From the NCBI GenBank assembly GCA_019420585.1, contig JAHZGX010000013.1, positions 1 to 64,000 on the forward strand: a DNA stretch of 64,000 bases, read 5' to 3'. The position numbers and the translations under genes are program-made. This document shows, piece after piece, positions 42,106 through 51,398 of the stretch; the first letter of the stretch is position 1, and every line of letters begins with the position of its first letter. The DNA comes from Prevotellaceae bacterium (GTDB lineage Bacteria; Bacteroidota; Bacteroidia; Bacteroidales; Bacteroidaceae). The notes below the pieces were generated by a model. The model searched no databases. It had not been told where the DNA came from and saw nothing but the letters and a program-made list of their open reading frames with translations.

Positions 42106-44649
42106 ATGAGAAAACTGATGACTGCTGCCATCCTGGCTGTCGCCACGGCAGGATTCGCGCAGACGAGTGAGATTTTCCAGCCGTACCAGAGCACAGACTT
42201 GCGTCTGCCTTCTGTACCACTGGTGGTGAATGACCCTTACTTCTCGGTGTGGTCACCTTATGACCAACTTACCGATGGCACCACACGCCACTGGACCGAT
42301 GCCGAGAAGCCCATCCTGGGACTCCTCAGAGTGGACGGCACTACCTATCGCTTTATGGGCAAGCACCAGGAGTATGTGCTCCAGGCCATAGCACCCATGG
42401 CAGGCGAGGAGCGCTGGGAAGGCCTTGTGACCCATGAGGTGCAGCCCGATGGATGGGCTGCCGAGAACGCAAGCGTGAACGGCTGGAAAAAGGAAAAGGC
42501 TGCCTGGGGTTCCGACGGACTGGACTTCGTAAGCAATCGCTGGAGCAAGGAGGGAAGCGATATCTATATCCGTAGAGAGGTGGAACTCACGACCGAGCAA
42601 CTGGCTGCTGACCTCTACTTGATGTATTCCCACGATGATGTCTTTGAACTCTATGTGAACGGAAAGAAGGTTGCCACCACAGGAGAAACATGGGTGGACG
42701 ATGTGGTGCTGCACGTTGACGGCGACATGAAGAAACTCTTCCACACGGGCAAGAACGTGATTGCCGCACACTGCCACAACACCACTGGTGGTGCCTATGC
42801 TGACTTCGGACTCTTCCGCAACGTGAAGACACAGTGCGTGAAGGTGGAAACAGCAGTGCAGAAGAGCGTGGACGTACTGGCTACCAACACCTATTATACT
42901 ATGGTGTGCGGCCCGGTGGAACTCGACCTCGTGTTTACCGCTCCCATGCTTATAGACGATTATGACCTCATTTCCACCCCCATCAACTATATCTCCTATC
43001 AGGTACGTAGTATTGATGGGAAGAAGCATGACGTGCAGTTCTACCTTTCAGCCGATGCTCGCCAGGCTGTCAACAAGGATAACCAGCCCACTGTCACTAG
43101 CCGTGGTTACCAGGATGGAATCTCCTATGTGCGTGCCGGAACAGTGGATCAGCCCATCCTGGCCAGGAAGGGCGATGGCATTTGCATTGACTGGGGATAC
43201 TTCTACATGCCTGCCATCAATGGGCAGGTGGCCATGGGTGAGGCCAATCAGGTGGAGACCACATTCGTCCAGACAGGCAAGTTCCCCCGTCCCGACCATT
43301 CTCAGATGCAGGGCGGCAAAGGACGTGCACGCCAGCGTGGCATCGTGGCAGACAAACCAGGCGGCATGCCCACAATGGCTTACGTGCATGACTTCGGCCA
43401 GGTGGAGAAGGCCAGTAGCTTTACCATGCTGGGCTATGATGAGGTGCAAGACATCGAGTATATGTATGAGCGCTACAAGGGCTACTGGGCTCATGGCGGT
43501 CAGGTGAGCATCTTCCAGGCATTCCGCAATCTACAGGGACGCTATGCGAGCATCATGGCACGCTGCCGCGCCTTTGACAGGCAGATTTATGATGACGGCA
43601 TGGCTGCCGGCGGCAAGCAGTATGCTGAGATTCTGAGTGCTTCGTACCGTCATGTGATGGCCGCACACAAACTCTTTGAGGACAAGGATGGCAACCTGCT
43701 CTGGTTCTCCAAGGAGAACAACTCCAACGGTTGTGTCAATACTGTGGATCTCACTTATCCCGAGGCTCCTCTCTTCCTGGCCTACAATCCCGAACTGCAG
43801 AAGGCCATGATGACGAGTATTTTCGAGTACAGCCGCAGCGGGCGGTGGACCAAGCCTTTTGCCGCTCATGACCTCGGCACATACCCCATCGCCAACGGAC
43901 AGGTATATGGAGGAGACATGCCGCTTGAGGAAGCAGGCAACATGATAACGCTTGCCGCACAGATATGCTTGCTGGAGGGTAATGCCTCCTATGTGGCTCC
44001 CTATTGGAAGGACATCACGGTGTGGGCCGACTATCTCTCCGAGAACGGACAAGACCCGGCCAACCAACTCTGTACGGATGACTTCGCTGGTCACTGGGCG
44101 CACAACTGCAACCTCTCCCTGAAGGCCATCTGCGGTGTGGCAGGCTACAGCGTTTTGGCTCGCTTGAGAGGCGATGAGGCTACGGCAGACAAGTATCTGG
44201 CACGTGCCAAGGAGATGGCACAGAAGTGGGAGCAGATGGCTCTCGAAGGTGACCATTACCGCCTGGCCTTTGACCGTGAGAACACATGGAGTCAGAAGTA
44301 TAACATGATATGGGACAAGATGTGGGGTCTGAACCTCTTCTCCGACAAGGTGTATGAGCGTGAGATAAAGTACTATCTGAAGCATCAGAACAAGTATGGA
44401 CTGCCTCTGGACTGCCGTAAGGACTATACCAAGACGGACTGGATCATGTGGACAGCCGCCATGTCGCCCGATACTAAGACGTTCCAGAAGTTCGTGGCAC
44501 CTGTGTATGACTACATCAACGAGACTGAAAGCCGTGTGCCCATCAGCGACTGGAGCGACACGAAGACCGCCAAGATGGTGGGATTCAAGGCGCGCAGCGT
44601 GATTGGCGGTTACTGGATGAAGGTACTCATGGACAAGTTGAACAAATAA
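42106..44649 (+). CDS. Secreted glutaminase-A-like protein (DUF4964/5127/4965/1793)
   Basis: The 847-residue product has a signal peptide (MRKLMTAAILAVATAGFAQ) and the domain series of the GtaA-like family: an N-terminal beta domain with LPLVVNDPYFSVWSPYDQ-type sequence (DUF4964, then DUF5127), and a large helical (alpha/alpha) barrel (DUF4965, then DUF1793; e.g. HDLGTYPIANGQ, MPLEEAGNMI). Although the family is named after a fungal glutaminase, the fold is that of glycosidases. Its position right after a GH127 gene fits glycan breakdown. The activity is not proven by sequence. A strong terminator follows at 44673-44721. Confidence 0.82.
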   Translation: MRKLMTAAILAVATAGFAQTSEIFQPYQSTDLRLPSVPLVVNDPYFSVWSPYDQLTDGTTRHWTDAEKPILGLLRVDGTTYRFMGKHQEYVLQAIAPMAGEERWEGLVTHEVQPDGWAAENASVNGWKKEKAAWGSDGLDFVSNRWSKEGSDIYIRREVELTTEQLAADLYLMYSHDDVFELYVNGKKVATTGETWVDDVVLHVDGDMKKLFHTGKNVIAAHCHNTTGGAYADFGLFRNVKTQCVKVETAVQKSVDVLATNTYYTMVCGPVELDLVFTAPMLIDDYDLISTPINYISYQVRSIDGKKHDVQFYLSADARQAVNKDNQPTVTSRGYQDGISYVRAGTVDQPILARKGDGICIDWGYFYMPAINGQVAMGEANQVETTFVQTGKFPRPDHSQMQGGKGRARQRGIVADKPGGMPTMAYVHDFGQVEKASSFTMLGYDEVQDIEYMYERYKGYWAHGGQVSIFQAFRNLQGRYASIMARCRAFDRQIYDDGMAAGGKQYAEILSASYRHVMAAHKLFEDKDGNLLWFSKENNSNGCVNTVDLTYPEAPLFLAYNPELQKAMMTSIFEYSRSGRWTKPFAAHDLGTYPIANGQVYGGDMPLEEAGNMITLAAQICLLEGNASYVAPYWKDITVWADYLSENGQDPANQLCTDDFAGHWAHNCNLSLKAICGVAGYSVLARLRGDEATADKYLARAKEMAQKWEQMALEGDHYRLAFDRENTWSQKYNMIWDKMWGLNLFSDKVYEREIKYYLKHQNKYGLPLDCRKDYTKTDWIMWTAAMSPDTKTFQKFVAPVYDYINETESRVPISDWSDTKTAKMVGFKARSVIGGYWMKVLMDKLNK

Positions 44650-44672
44650 GCGCAGGCGCATGCCTGAACTGA

Positions 44673-44721
44673 CCCGGAGAGATTCGTTGCGGGAAGCAGC
44701 GAACCTCTCCGGGCTTTTTTT
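44673..44721 (+). terminator. Terminator after the glutaminase-like gene
   Basis: CCCGGAGAG (44673-44681) pairs with CTCTCCGGG (44705-44713), with additional inner pairing, and CTTTTTTT follows: a textbook intrinsic terminator. Confidence 0.9.
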
Positions 44722-44744
44722 GCCATTACGTGCAGACTTTTTAG

Positions 44745-44752
44745 TAATTTTG
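44745..44752 (+). promoter_or_regulatory. -7 box for the DUF1846 gene
   Basis: TAATTTTG lies 19 bp before ATG 44772. A TTTG (44719-44722), within the T-tract of the terminator, is 22 bp upstream. The leader would be very short. Confidence 0.65.
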
Positions 44753-44771
44753 CAGCCGAAAAAAGAACATT

Positions 44772-46235
44772 ATGAGAACGGGATTTGACAACGAGAAGTA
44801 CCAGAGGATTCAGTCGGAACATATCAAGGAGCGCATCTCGCGTTTCGATGGAAAACTTTATCTTGAACTTGGGGGCAAACTCTTTGATGACCATCATGCC
44901 AGCCGTGTTCTGCCCGGATTCCTGCCCGATAGTAAGTTGCGCATGTTCCAGAAGATAAGTGACAGCATAGAGATTGTCATTGTTATCAGCGCCACCGACA
45001 TAGAGAAGAACAAGACTCGTGCCGACCTGGGCATCACCTATGACGAGGATGTGCTGCGCCTGCGCGGGGAGTTCCAGAAGCGGGGATTCATGGTGGGCTC
45101 TGTGGTCATCACCCATTACAACGGGCAGCCTGCCGCAGCGGCTTTCCGTCAACGTCTGGACCGTGACGGTATACGCACTTACTGCCATTATCTCATTGAA
45201 GGATACCCCCACGATGTATCACTCATTGCTTCGGACGATGGCTTCGGAAAGAATGATTATGTGGAGACGGAACGTCCGCTGGTCATTGTGACGGCTCCCG
45301 GTCCCGGCAGTGGCAAGATGGCCGTGTGTCTGAGCCAACTTTACAACGAAAACAAAAGGGGCGTCAGGGCAGGGTATGCCAAGTTTGAGACTTTCCCGGT
45401 GTGGAATCTGCCCCTCAAGCATCCGGTGAACATCGCCTATGAGGCTGCCACTGCAGACCTCAACGATGTGAACATGATTGACCCTTTCCACTTGGATGCC
45501 TATGGCAAGGTGGCCGTCAACTATAACCGGGACATAGAGATATATCCTGTGCTCAACGCTCTCTTTGAAGGTATCTATGGCACCAACCCATACAAGTCGC
45601 CTACGGACATGGGCGTGAACATGGTGGGATTCTGCATCAGCGATGATGCTGTGTGCTGCGAGGCATCGAAGAACGAGATCGTGCGCCGCTACTATGACGC
45701 TACCAACAAACTGGCGCGCGGGGCATGCAATGAGGCAGAGATAAGCAAGATTCAGATGCTTTTCAACCAGGCGCGCATAGGCACCGACTTCCGCCGCACC
45801 ACGGTGGCAGCCAAGGAGCATCTTAAAGCCACAGGCCACACATCGTCTGCCATGGAACTGGAAGACGGCACCATCATCACCGCGCATTCCAGTGAGTTGC
45901 TTGGATGTAGCGCAGCCCTGCTGCTCAACGTCACCAAGCACTTGGCCGGAATCGACCATGGGATGAGGCTCATTCCCCAGTCCATGATCAAGCCGATACA
46001 GCATACAAAGGTCTGCTATCTGGGTGGGCGTAATCCAAGACTGCATACCGATGAGGTGCTGGTGGCACTTTCGGTGCTTTCGGAGAACGATGACAATTGC
46101 CGTCTTGCCCTGGAGCAATTGCCCAAGTTACGCGGCTGCCAGGTGCACTGTACGGTGATGCTCAGTGATGTTGACCAGAAGATATTCAAGAAACTTGGTG
46201 TCAACCTCACCTGCGAACCTGTGCTAAAGAGGTGA
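44772..46235 (+). CDS. DUF1846 (UPF0371) family protein
   Basis: The 487-residue product matches the DUF1846 family from its first residues (MRTGFDNEKYQRIQSEHIKE). Visible are FDGKLYLELGGKLFDDHHASRVLPGF, a nucleotide-loop-like VIVTAPGPGSGKMAVCLSQLY, and HTSSAMELEDGTIITAHSS. Structures of the family exist, but I know of no settled function. The GSGK segment suggests a phosphate-binding loop. It is monocistronic, with a promoter just upstream and a bidirectional terminator downstream. Confidence 0.92.
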   Translation: MRTGFDNEKYQRIQSEHIKERISRFDGKLYLELGGKLFDDHHASRVLPGFLPDSKLRMFQKISDSIEIVIVISATDIEKNKTRADLGITYDEDVLRLRGEFQKRGFMVGSVVITHYNGQPAAAAFRQRLDRDGIRTYCHYLIEGYPHDVSLIASDDGFGKNDYVETERPLVIVTAPGPGSGKMAVCLSQLYNENKRGVRAGYAKFETFPVWNLPLKHPVNIAYEAATADLNDVNMIDPFHLDAYGKVAVNYNRDIEIYPVLNALFEGIYGTNPYKSPTDMGVNMVGFCISDDAVCCEASKNEIVRRYYDATNKLARGACNEAEISKIQMLFNQARIGTDFRRTTVAAKEHLKATGHTSSAMELEDGTIITAHSSELLGCSAALLLNVTKHLAGIDHGMRLIPQSMIKPIQHTKVCYLGGRNPRLHTDEVLVALSVLSENDDNCRLALEQLPKLRGCQVHCTVMLSDVDQKIFKKLGVNLTCEPVLKR

Positions 46236-46255
46236 GGCAGGCGGTTGTAAAAGTC

Positions 46256-46302
46256 AATCCCCTCAGGAGTGACGTCAGTCATTTGCTACTCCTGAGGGGA
46301 TT
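46256..46302. terminator. Bidirectional terminator between DUF1846 and ATP-grasp-like genes
   Basis: AATCCCCTCAGGAGT (46256-46270) and ACTCCTGAGGGGATT (46288-46302) form a perfect 15-bp stem with a 17-nt loop, followed by TCTTTTG on +. It lies between convergent genes. Confidence 0.88.
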
Positions 46303-46361
46303 TCTTTTGCAGAAAAACCGTCTTGCATGATGACGGTGGTGTCTGAAATGGTATCGGACAG

Positions 46362-47321
46362 TCAGCAGAATGACTCTACCTCGGCCGAATAATGCCCGTA
46401 GACATACTCCAGTACCAGACGTCCATATTTACCCCGGCCGTGCAGGATGCTTGCCACACGCCCCATGGTCATGCGCCAGTTGATTTCCACGCACGGGCAG
46501 ATGCCTTCCTGGCAAAACATCATGTCGATGCCCACTGGCCCTTTGTATGCATAGTGTTTCAGTTCCTCCTCCCACCAGCGGCGCACTTCCATCAGTTCGG
46601 TAGGGGCTATGTATTGTGTCAGCCACTGGAATTTCTGTATTTCGGGAGCCACCCAGTTGCCCATGTAAGCTCCTTGCGGGTTGGTGTAAAAGAGGGAGAG
46701 TCCTTGATATTCCACCCCTCCGTGGCCATCGCATTCAAACTCTAGGGCAAAGTCGGTCAGTTTGTGCAACCTGCGTTCCACTGCTACGCTGCCTTGGTGA
46801 GCCAGTATGTTGCGTGTCCACTCTGCCCGGTGTGGGGCATCGGACAGCGTCAGTCCGCGTCCGCTGCTGCTCCAGGGAGCCTTGAGCACGGCCTCCGGCC
46901 ATCGGCTGAGTACTTCCTCCACTTCCTCCTCGGTGTGGCAAAGCACGCTCTCTCCTGACAACTTTCCACCTAGAATTCCGCTTTCGCGGCATTTGGCAAG
47001 GGCTTCCACTGCTGTCTGCCGATGGGAGAGCATACGCAGAGACTCCAGTTGGCTTGCAGTGGGAAGGAACTCCTCGGTCACACCTGCCTGCCTGAGTTGG
47101 TGCACCAAGGCCGGACTCCAGCCCCAGGGACGTATCTCATCGCCTTTAGTGAGCGTGAGCCGCTCCTTGCCATCCCACACCTTGTCATCCTCATCGGCCC
47201 ACCACAGCGGCAGCCAGTGCAGTTCGTCTCTCATCTGGCGGATGGTTGCGGGAGCCGTGTACCCAGCTCCGCCATCGGCTAGAGCCATGTCGTTTTCCGG
47301 ATTGAATATGTATACCTTCAT
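46362..47321 (-). CDS. ATP-grasp-like protein of Bacteroidales
   Basis: The 319-residue product begins MKVYIFNPENDMALADGG, a start I associate with a conserved, uncharacterised Bacteroidales family. ATP-grasp features are visible: a lysine-glycine loop (EAVLKAPWSSSGRGLTLSD), a central acidic strand and the metal-binding end PCVEINWRMTMG. It therefore probably ligates a carboxylate to an amine using ATP; the substrate is unknown. It is divergent from the large GT2/DUF4922/SpoIID gene. The -7 box lies only 8 bp before the ATG, so the mRNA may be leaderless. Confidence 0.7.
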   Translation of the reverse strand: MKVYIFNPENDMALADGGAGYTAPATIRQMRDELHWLPLWWADEDDKVWDGKERLTLTKGDEIRPWGWSPALVHQLRQAGVTEEFLPTASQLESLRMLSHRQTAVEALAKCRESGILGGKLSGESVLCHTEEEVEEVLSRWPEAVLKAPWSSSGRGLTLSDAPHRAEWTRNILAHQGSVAVERRLHKLTDFALEFECDGHGGVEYQGLSLFYTNPQGAYMGNWVAPEIQKFQWLTQYIAPTELMEVRRWWEEELKHYAYKGPVGIDMMFCQEGICPCVEINWRMTMGRVASILHGRGKYGRLVLEYVYGHYSAEVESFC

Positions 47322-47328
47322 CTTTCCA

Positions 47329-47336
47329 CAAAGGTA
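47329..47336 (-). promoter_or_regulatory. -7 box of the ATP-grasp-like gene
   Basis: On the - strand this reads TACCTTTG. Transcription would start about at the ATG (47321). No good -33 TTTG is seen. Confidence 0.5.
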
Positions 47337-47344
47337 CGCAATAA

Positions 47345-47376
47345 TTTGGCAGTAAATGTTTTTTCCTGTACTTTTG
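47345..47376 (+). promoter_or_regulatory. Promoter of the GT2/DUF4922/SpoIID gene
   Basis: TTTG (47345-47348), a 20-bp spacer and TACTTTTG (47369-47376). The predicted leader to ATG 47470 is about 85 nt. Confidence 0.8.
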
Positions 47377-47469
47377 TGTGAGGTATGTCTCGGAGCCGCT
47401 GCCTTGTGGGCTGAGAATGCGTTTGCATGCAGGACAAGGTGGGCAGTTCCGTATAGGAATGGAAGTGAT

Positions 47470-50400
47470 ATGGAACAAAAAAGGATAGACTGCTTTGTGC
47501 CTTACGAGTCGGATGACCAGGTGCAAGGCATAGTGAGTGAACTCTCGTCGGACTGTCATGTGGCGGCCATACACCTGCTGAAGGGTGATGGGCCTGGTTG
47601 CACCTCGACACTGTGCTGGATGGCTGAGCAGGCCAGCGCACCTTATATATTATTATATACGAAGTATGATTGTCTGCGCATGGGTTATCATGCTCTCCAC
47701 CGCATGCTTTCCGTGGCCGATGACAGCGGTTCGCTCATGCTCTATGCCGATCATTATGTGGAGACGCTGCAGGGCAAGCGCACTCCCCTGCCTTTGATAG
47801 ATTGTCAGTTGGGCAGCGTGAGGGATGACTTCCAGATGGGCTCCTTGCTGCTTATACGTACATCCGCGCTGAAGGAATATGTTGCGCAAGAGCATCTGCA
47901 TTCCTATCAGTATGCTGCGCTTTACGACTTCCGCCTGTATGTGAGCAGGCAGATGCTCCCGGTGCATTTGGATGAGTTTCTCTATACAGAGGTTGAGCGT
48001 GACACGCGACTGAGCGGGCAGAAGCAGTTTGATTACGTAGATCCGCGCAACCGTGCTCGTCAACTGGAGATGGAAAGTGCCTGTACTCACCACCTGCGTG
48101 CGCTGAATGCTTACCTGCATGCAGATGAGATGGAGGACATAGACCTCCGTCAGGGCGATTTCGCCGTGGAGGCCACGGTGGTCATTCCTGTCAGGAACCG
48201 TGTACGTACCATACGCGATGCCATAAAGAGCGTGCTGGAACAGCAGGCCGACTTCTCCTTTAATCTCATGGTGGTGGACAACGGCAGCACCGACGGCACC
48301 ACGGAGGCTATCCGCGAGTTTGCTTCTGACTCTCGTGTGATACACATCATCCCGGAACGTACCGACCTTGGTATAGGCGGATGCTGGAATATGGCAGTCC
48401 ACCATGAGCAGGTAGGGCGTTTTGTGGTGCAGTTGGACAGCGATGACCTGTATAGTAGTCCTCATACTTTGAAACGCATGGTGGAGGCATTCTACGCCGA
48501 AGGGGCGGCCATGGTAATCGGCTCTTACAGGATGTGCGACTTCCAACTCAATACCTTGCCCCCCGGTTTGATAGACCATCGGGAATGGACACCGCAGAAT
48601 GGGAGGAACAATGCACTGCGTATCAACGGGCTTGGTGCACCACGCGCATTCTTCACTCCCGTGCTGCGCGACATACAGATTCCCAATACCAGTTACGGTG
48701 AAGACTATGCCCTGGGGCTGATGATCAGCCGCCGCTACCGCATAGGACGCATTTATGACGAGGTGTATCTGTGCCGCCGCTGGGAAGGCAACAGCGATGC
48801 AGCGCTGAGCCAAGACAAGATAAACCGCAACAATACCTACAAGGATCATCTCCGCACCCTGGAGATACAGGCGCGCCAGCATCTCAACACGTTGTGGCAA
48901 CATTCGGTGTCGGCAGATGAGGTGGACGATTTTTTTCGCTGTGAACTGCAGGTTTGGCCGGAGGCTGCAGGGCGTTACAAGGCTGTAAGAGAACAGGTAC
49001 AGACAAGGACGTTGGCCGTAAATGAGATTCTGAAACTTGAGGTGCAGTGGAATCCTGCCCGAATGGTAAGTACCGGAGCCAAGATGGACAGGCAGTCTGT
49101 GACCGCGCGGCCTTGTTTCCTGTGCGACAAGAATCGCCCTCCACAGCAGCACAAACTGATGACGGAGAAGTATTACCAGATTCTGGTGAATCCCTTTCCC
49201 ATCTTGCCGGAGCATTTCACCATTCCCATGCGCCGACATACTCCGCAGTGTATACTTTCCAACTTTGATGCGTTGCACCGTCTGGCTTGGAACATGTCGC
49301 GGAGCATCGTATTCTATAACGGCCCCCTGTGCGGTGCTTCCTGTCCTGACCACATGCATCTGCAGGCTGGAAAGCGCGGGATTGTGCCTTTGGAGCGTGA
49401 TTGGGCAGTACATGAAAAAGGCCTCAGAAAGATATATCCCTTGACGGAGACGCAGGTCTCTGCTATGGAGGAAGTGAACAATGCCAGTGGCCGTTACGGT
49501 CTGTACCTCCTAACCACCTATGCCTGTCCGGTAATTGTGATACGCTGCCTGCCAGGTGAAGCCGGAACGGGCCTTTTCCGGAGAGTCTATAATGCATTGC
49601 CCGTGCATCCCGGCGAGCATGAGCCGCGGATGAATGTGGTGTGCTGGCGGCAGGCCGGTGGCGTGGAACATCAGGATGAAATGGTTACCTTGGTGTTTCC
49701 TAGAGCCAAGCATCGCCCCGACTGCTATTATGCTTTGGGGGAGAAACAACTGCTGGTCAGTCCGGGCGCATTGGACATGTGTGGACTGCTTGTCACTCCG
49801 CGTGAGGAGGATTTCCATCGTGTTACCCCCGAAAGCGTAGTTTCCATATTGAGGGAGATAACTCTTTCGTCTGCGGAGATGGACTCCGTGGTGGACAGGA
49901 TAATGGGCACTGCTGTAGATTCCCAGGTCGAGCGTGCAGTTTCATCGGCTGGAGATTCTGCTCTGGAGCAGGAGCCTGTGGTGCAGGTGGGCATCATGTC
50001 GGCACATACACAGCGCTTCTGCCTCAATGGTGTGTTCCTGGTTCAAGGACAGCAGGTGACCGGAGAGCAGACTGCGGAGTGCGTGGACGGCCGTGTCTGT
50101 TGGCAGGGGATATCTTGTGATGTTCTCTCCTTTGTGCCGCAGACCGTCGATGCCACTTTCAGCCTTGACAGTGTGACTATCGGCAAAGCCTTTCACTGGC
50201 AGCGGAGCGAGACACAGACATTTGGTGGAAAACTCCGTCTGCAGGTCAGCCAAGGGCAGTTGCTCGTCATCAACGAGGTGCCTGTAGAGGATTATCTGAC
50301 CAGTGTCATCAGCAGCGAGATGAAGTCCACCTGCCCCATGGAGTATCTTAAGGCATCGGCCATTGTGAGCCGCAGTTGGCTTCTCACGCAGATGCGTCGG

Positions 50401-51201
50401 CGCAGTCTGGTTTCCAACATCCCTGAGGTTTCTGCTTTCCTGCAGACTGATGACAGCTTGGTGCGTTGGTATGACAGGCAGGAACATACTTTGTTTGACG
50501 TTTGTGCCGATGATCATTGCCAGCGTTATCAGGGTATTGGGCGCATTGAGAATCCAGCGGTGCGCGAGGCTGTACGCCAGACACGCGGTTTGGTACTTAC
50601 TTATGGCGGTGAGGTGTGCGATGCGCGTTTCGGCAAGTGCTGCGGCGGAAGGAGCAACGAGTTCCGTTACTGCTGGGACAACTTGCAGGTGCCCTATCTT
50701 AGGAGTGTGGAAGATAAATTCTGCAACGTGTCTGACAAAGCACTGCTTGCCCGGGTGCTCAATGATTATGACTTGGAGACCACCGACTTTTTCCACTGGA
50801 CGGTGGAGTATACACAGCAGCAGTTGCACGACCTTGTGTGCCGGCACTTGCAGGTGGAGATGGGAGCCATCTTGACATTGGAACCGGTGGAGGCCGGTCC
50901 TGGCGGGCATATCAGTCTGTTGCGTGTAGTGGGGCAGGAACGTGTGATGACCGTGGGAAAGGAACTGGAGATACGTCGGATGTTGAGTCGTTCACATCTT
51001 AAAAGCAGTGCCTTCAGCGTGGAACTGCTTGATGTGACAGATGGAGTTCCTCAGCGCATTGTGCTTCATGGACGTGGCTGGGGGCATGGAGTGGGTATGT
51101 GCCAGATTGGTGCCGCGTCTATGGCGGCACAGGGCTATGACAGCCAGGCCATCCTGGCGCATTATTATGTGGGTGCCAGTGTGACTCGGCTTTACAGATA
51201 G
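47470..51201 (+). CDS. Three-domain fusion: GT2 glycosyltransferase, DUF4922, SpoIID/LytB
   Basis: The start is set at ATG 47470 (MEQKRIDCFVPYES), below the promoter, giving 1243 residues. Residues about 234-470 are a GT2 domain (ATVVIPVRNRVRTIRDAI, VDNGSTDG at 269-276, DSDD at 323-326). Residues about 540-790 are DUF4922, similar to HIT/GalT nucleotidyl enzymes, with CFLC (549-552) and a DHMHLQ motif (627-632) like the GalT HxHxQ. Residues about 835-1243 are a SpoIID/LytB domain (INEVPVEDYLTSVISSEM, GRGWGHGVGMCQIGAASM), which in spore formers is a peptidoglycan lytic transglycosylase. No signal peptide or membrane helix is evident. The substrate is unknown; sugar transfer and cell-wall glycan chemistry are suggested. 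Confidence 0.85.
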   Translation: MEQKRIDCFVPYESDDQVQGIVSELSSDCHVAAIHLLKGDGPGCTSTLCWMAEQASAPYILLYTKYDCLRMGYHALHRMLSVADDSGSLMLYADHYVETLQGKRTPLPLIDCQLGSVRDDFQMGSLLLIRTSALKEYVAQEHLHSYQYAALYDFRLYVSRQMLPVHLDEFLYTEVERDTRLSGQKQFDYVDPRNRARQLEMESACTHHLRALNAYLHADEMEDIDLRQGDFAVEATVVIPVRNRVRTIRDAIKSVLEQQADFSFNLMVVDNGSTDGTTEAIREFASDSRVIHIIPERTDLGIGGCWNMAVHHEQVGRFVVQLDSDDLYSSPHTLKRMVEAFYAEGAAMVIGSYRMCDFQLNTLPPGLIDHREWTPQNGRNNALRINGLGAPRAFFTPVLRDIQIPNTSYGEDYALGLMISRRYRIGRIYDEVYLCRRWEGNSDAALSQDKINRNNTYKDHLRTLEIQARQHLNTLWQHSVSADEVDDFFRCELQVWPEAAGRYKAVREQVQTRTLAVNEILKLEVQWNPARMVSTGAKMDRQSVTARPCFLCDKNRPPQQHKLMTEKYYQILVNPFPILPEHFTIPMRRHTPQCILSNFDALHRLAWNMSRSIVFYNGPLCGASCPDHMHLQAGKRGIVPLERDWAVHEKGLRKIYPLTETQVSAMEEVNNASGRYGLYLLTTYACPVIVIRCLPGEAGTGLFRRVYNALPVHPGEHEPRMNVVCWRQAGGVEHQDEMVTLVFPRAKHRPDCYYALGEKQLLVSPGALDMCGLLVTPREEDFHRVTPESVVSILREITLSSAEMDSVVDRIMGTAVDSQVERAVSSAGDSALEQEPVVQVGIMSAHTQRFCLNGVFLVQGQQVTGEQTAECVDGRVCWQGISCDVLSFVPQTVDATFSLDSVTIGKAFHWQRSETQTFGGKLRLQVSQGQLLVINEVPVEDYLTSVISSEMKSTCPMEYLKASAIVSRSWLLTQMRRRSLVSNIPEVSAFLQTDDSLVRWYDRQEHTLFDVCADDHCQRYQGIGRIENPAVREAVRQTRGLVLTYGGEVCDARFGKCCGGRSNEFRYCWDNLQVPYLRSVEDKFCNVSDKALLARVLNDYDLETTDFFHWTVEYTQQQLHDLVCRHLQVEMGAILTLEPVEAGPGGHISLLRVVGQERVMTVGKELEIRRMLSRSHLKSSAFSVELLDVTDGVPQRIVLHGRGWGHGVGMCQIGAASMAAQGYDSQAILAHYYVGASVTRLYR

Positions 51202-51287
51202 AGCATCCCTGGGACTTACAGATGCTTGGGTGGTGGTTGATGCAATATTCTCTGTCTCCTGGACAATGTTACTGTCTGTCCAAACAG

Positions 51288-51363
51288 CAAAACGAGAAAC
51301 TCAGAAACTGACGGCGTGACAATGCCCGGTGGCATACGCCTGTGTCCTGAGTTTCTCGTTTTG
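51288..51363. terminator. Complex bidirectional terminator
   Basis: CAAAACGAGAAACTCAG (51288-51304) pairs perfectly over 17 bp with CTGAGTTTCTCGTTTTG (51347-51363). The 42-nt loop contains a nested hairpin: GGCGT and ATGCC on the left, GGCAT and ACGCC on the right (51313-51340). It lies between the convergent SpoIID-fusion and flotillin genes. Confidence 0.75.
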
Positions 51364-51398
51364 TGTAGGGGAGTGGCCGGCATGCGGCCGCTCTCTGC

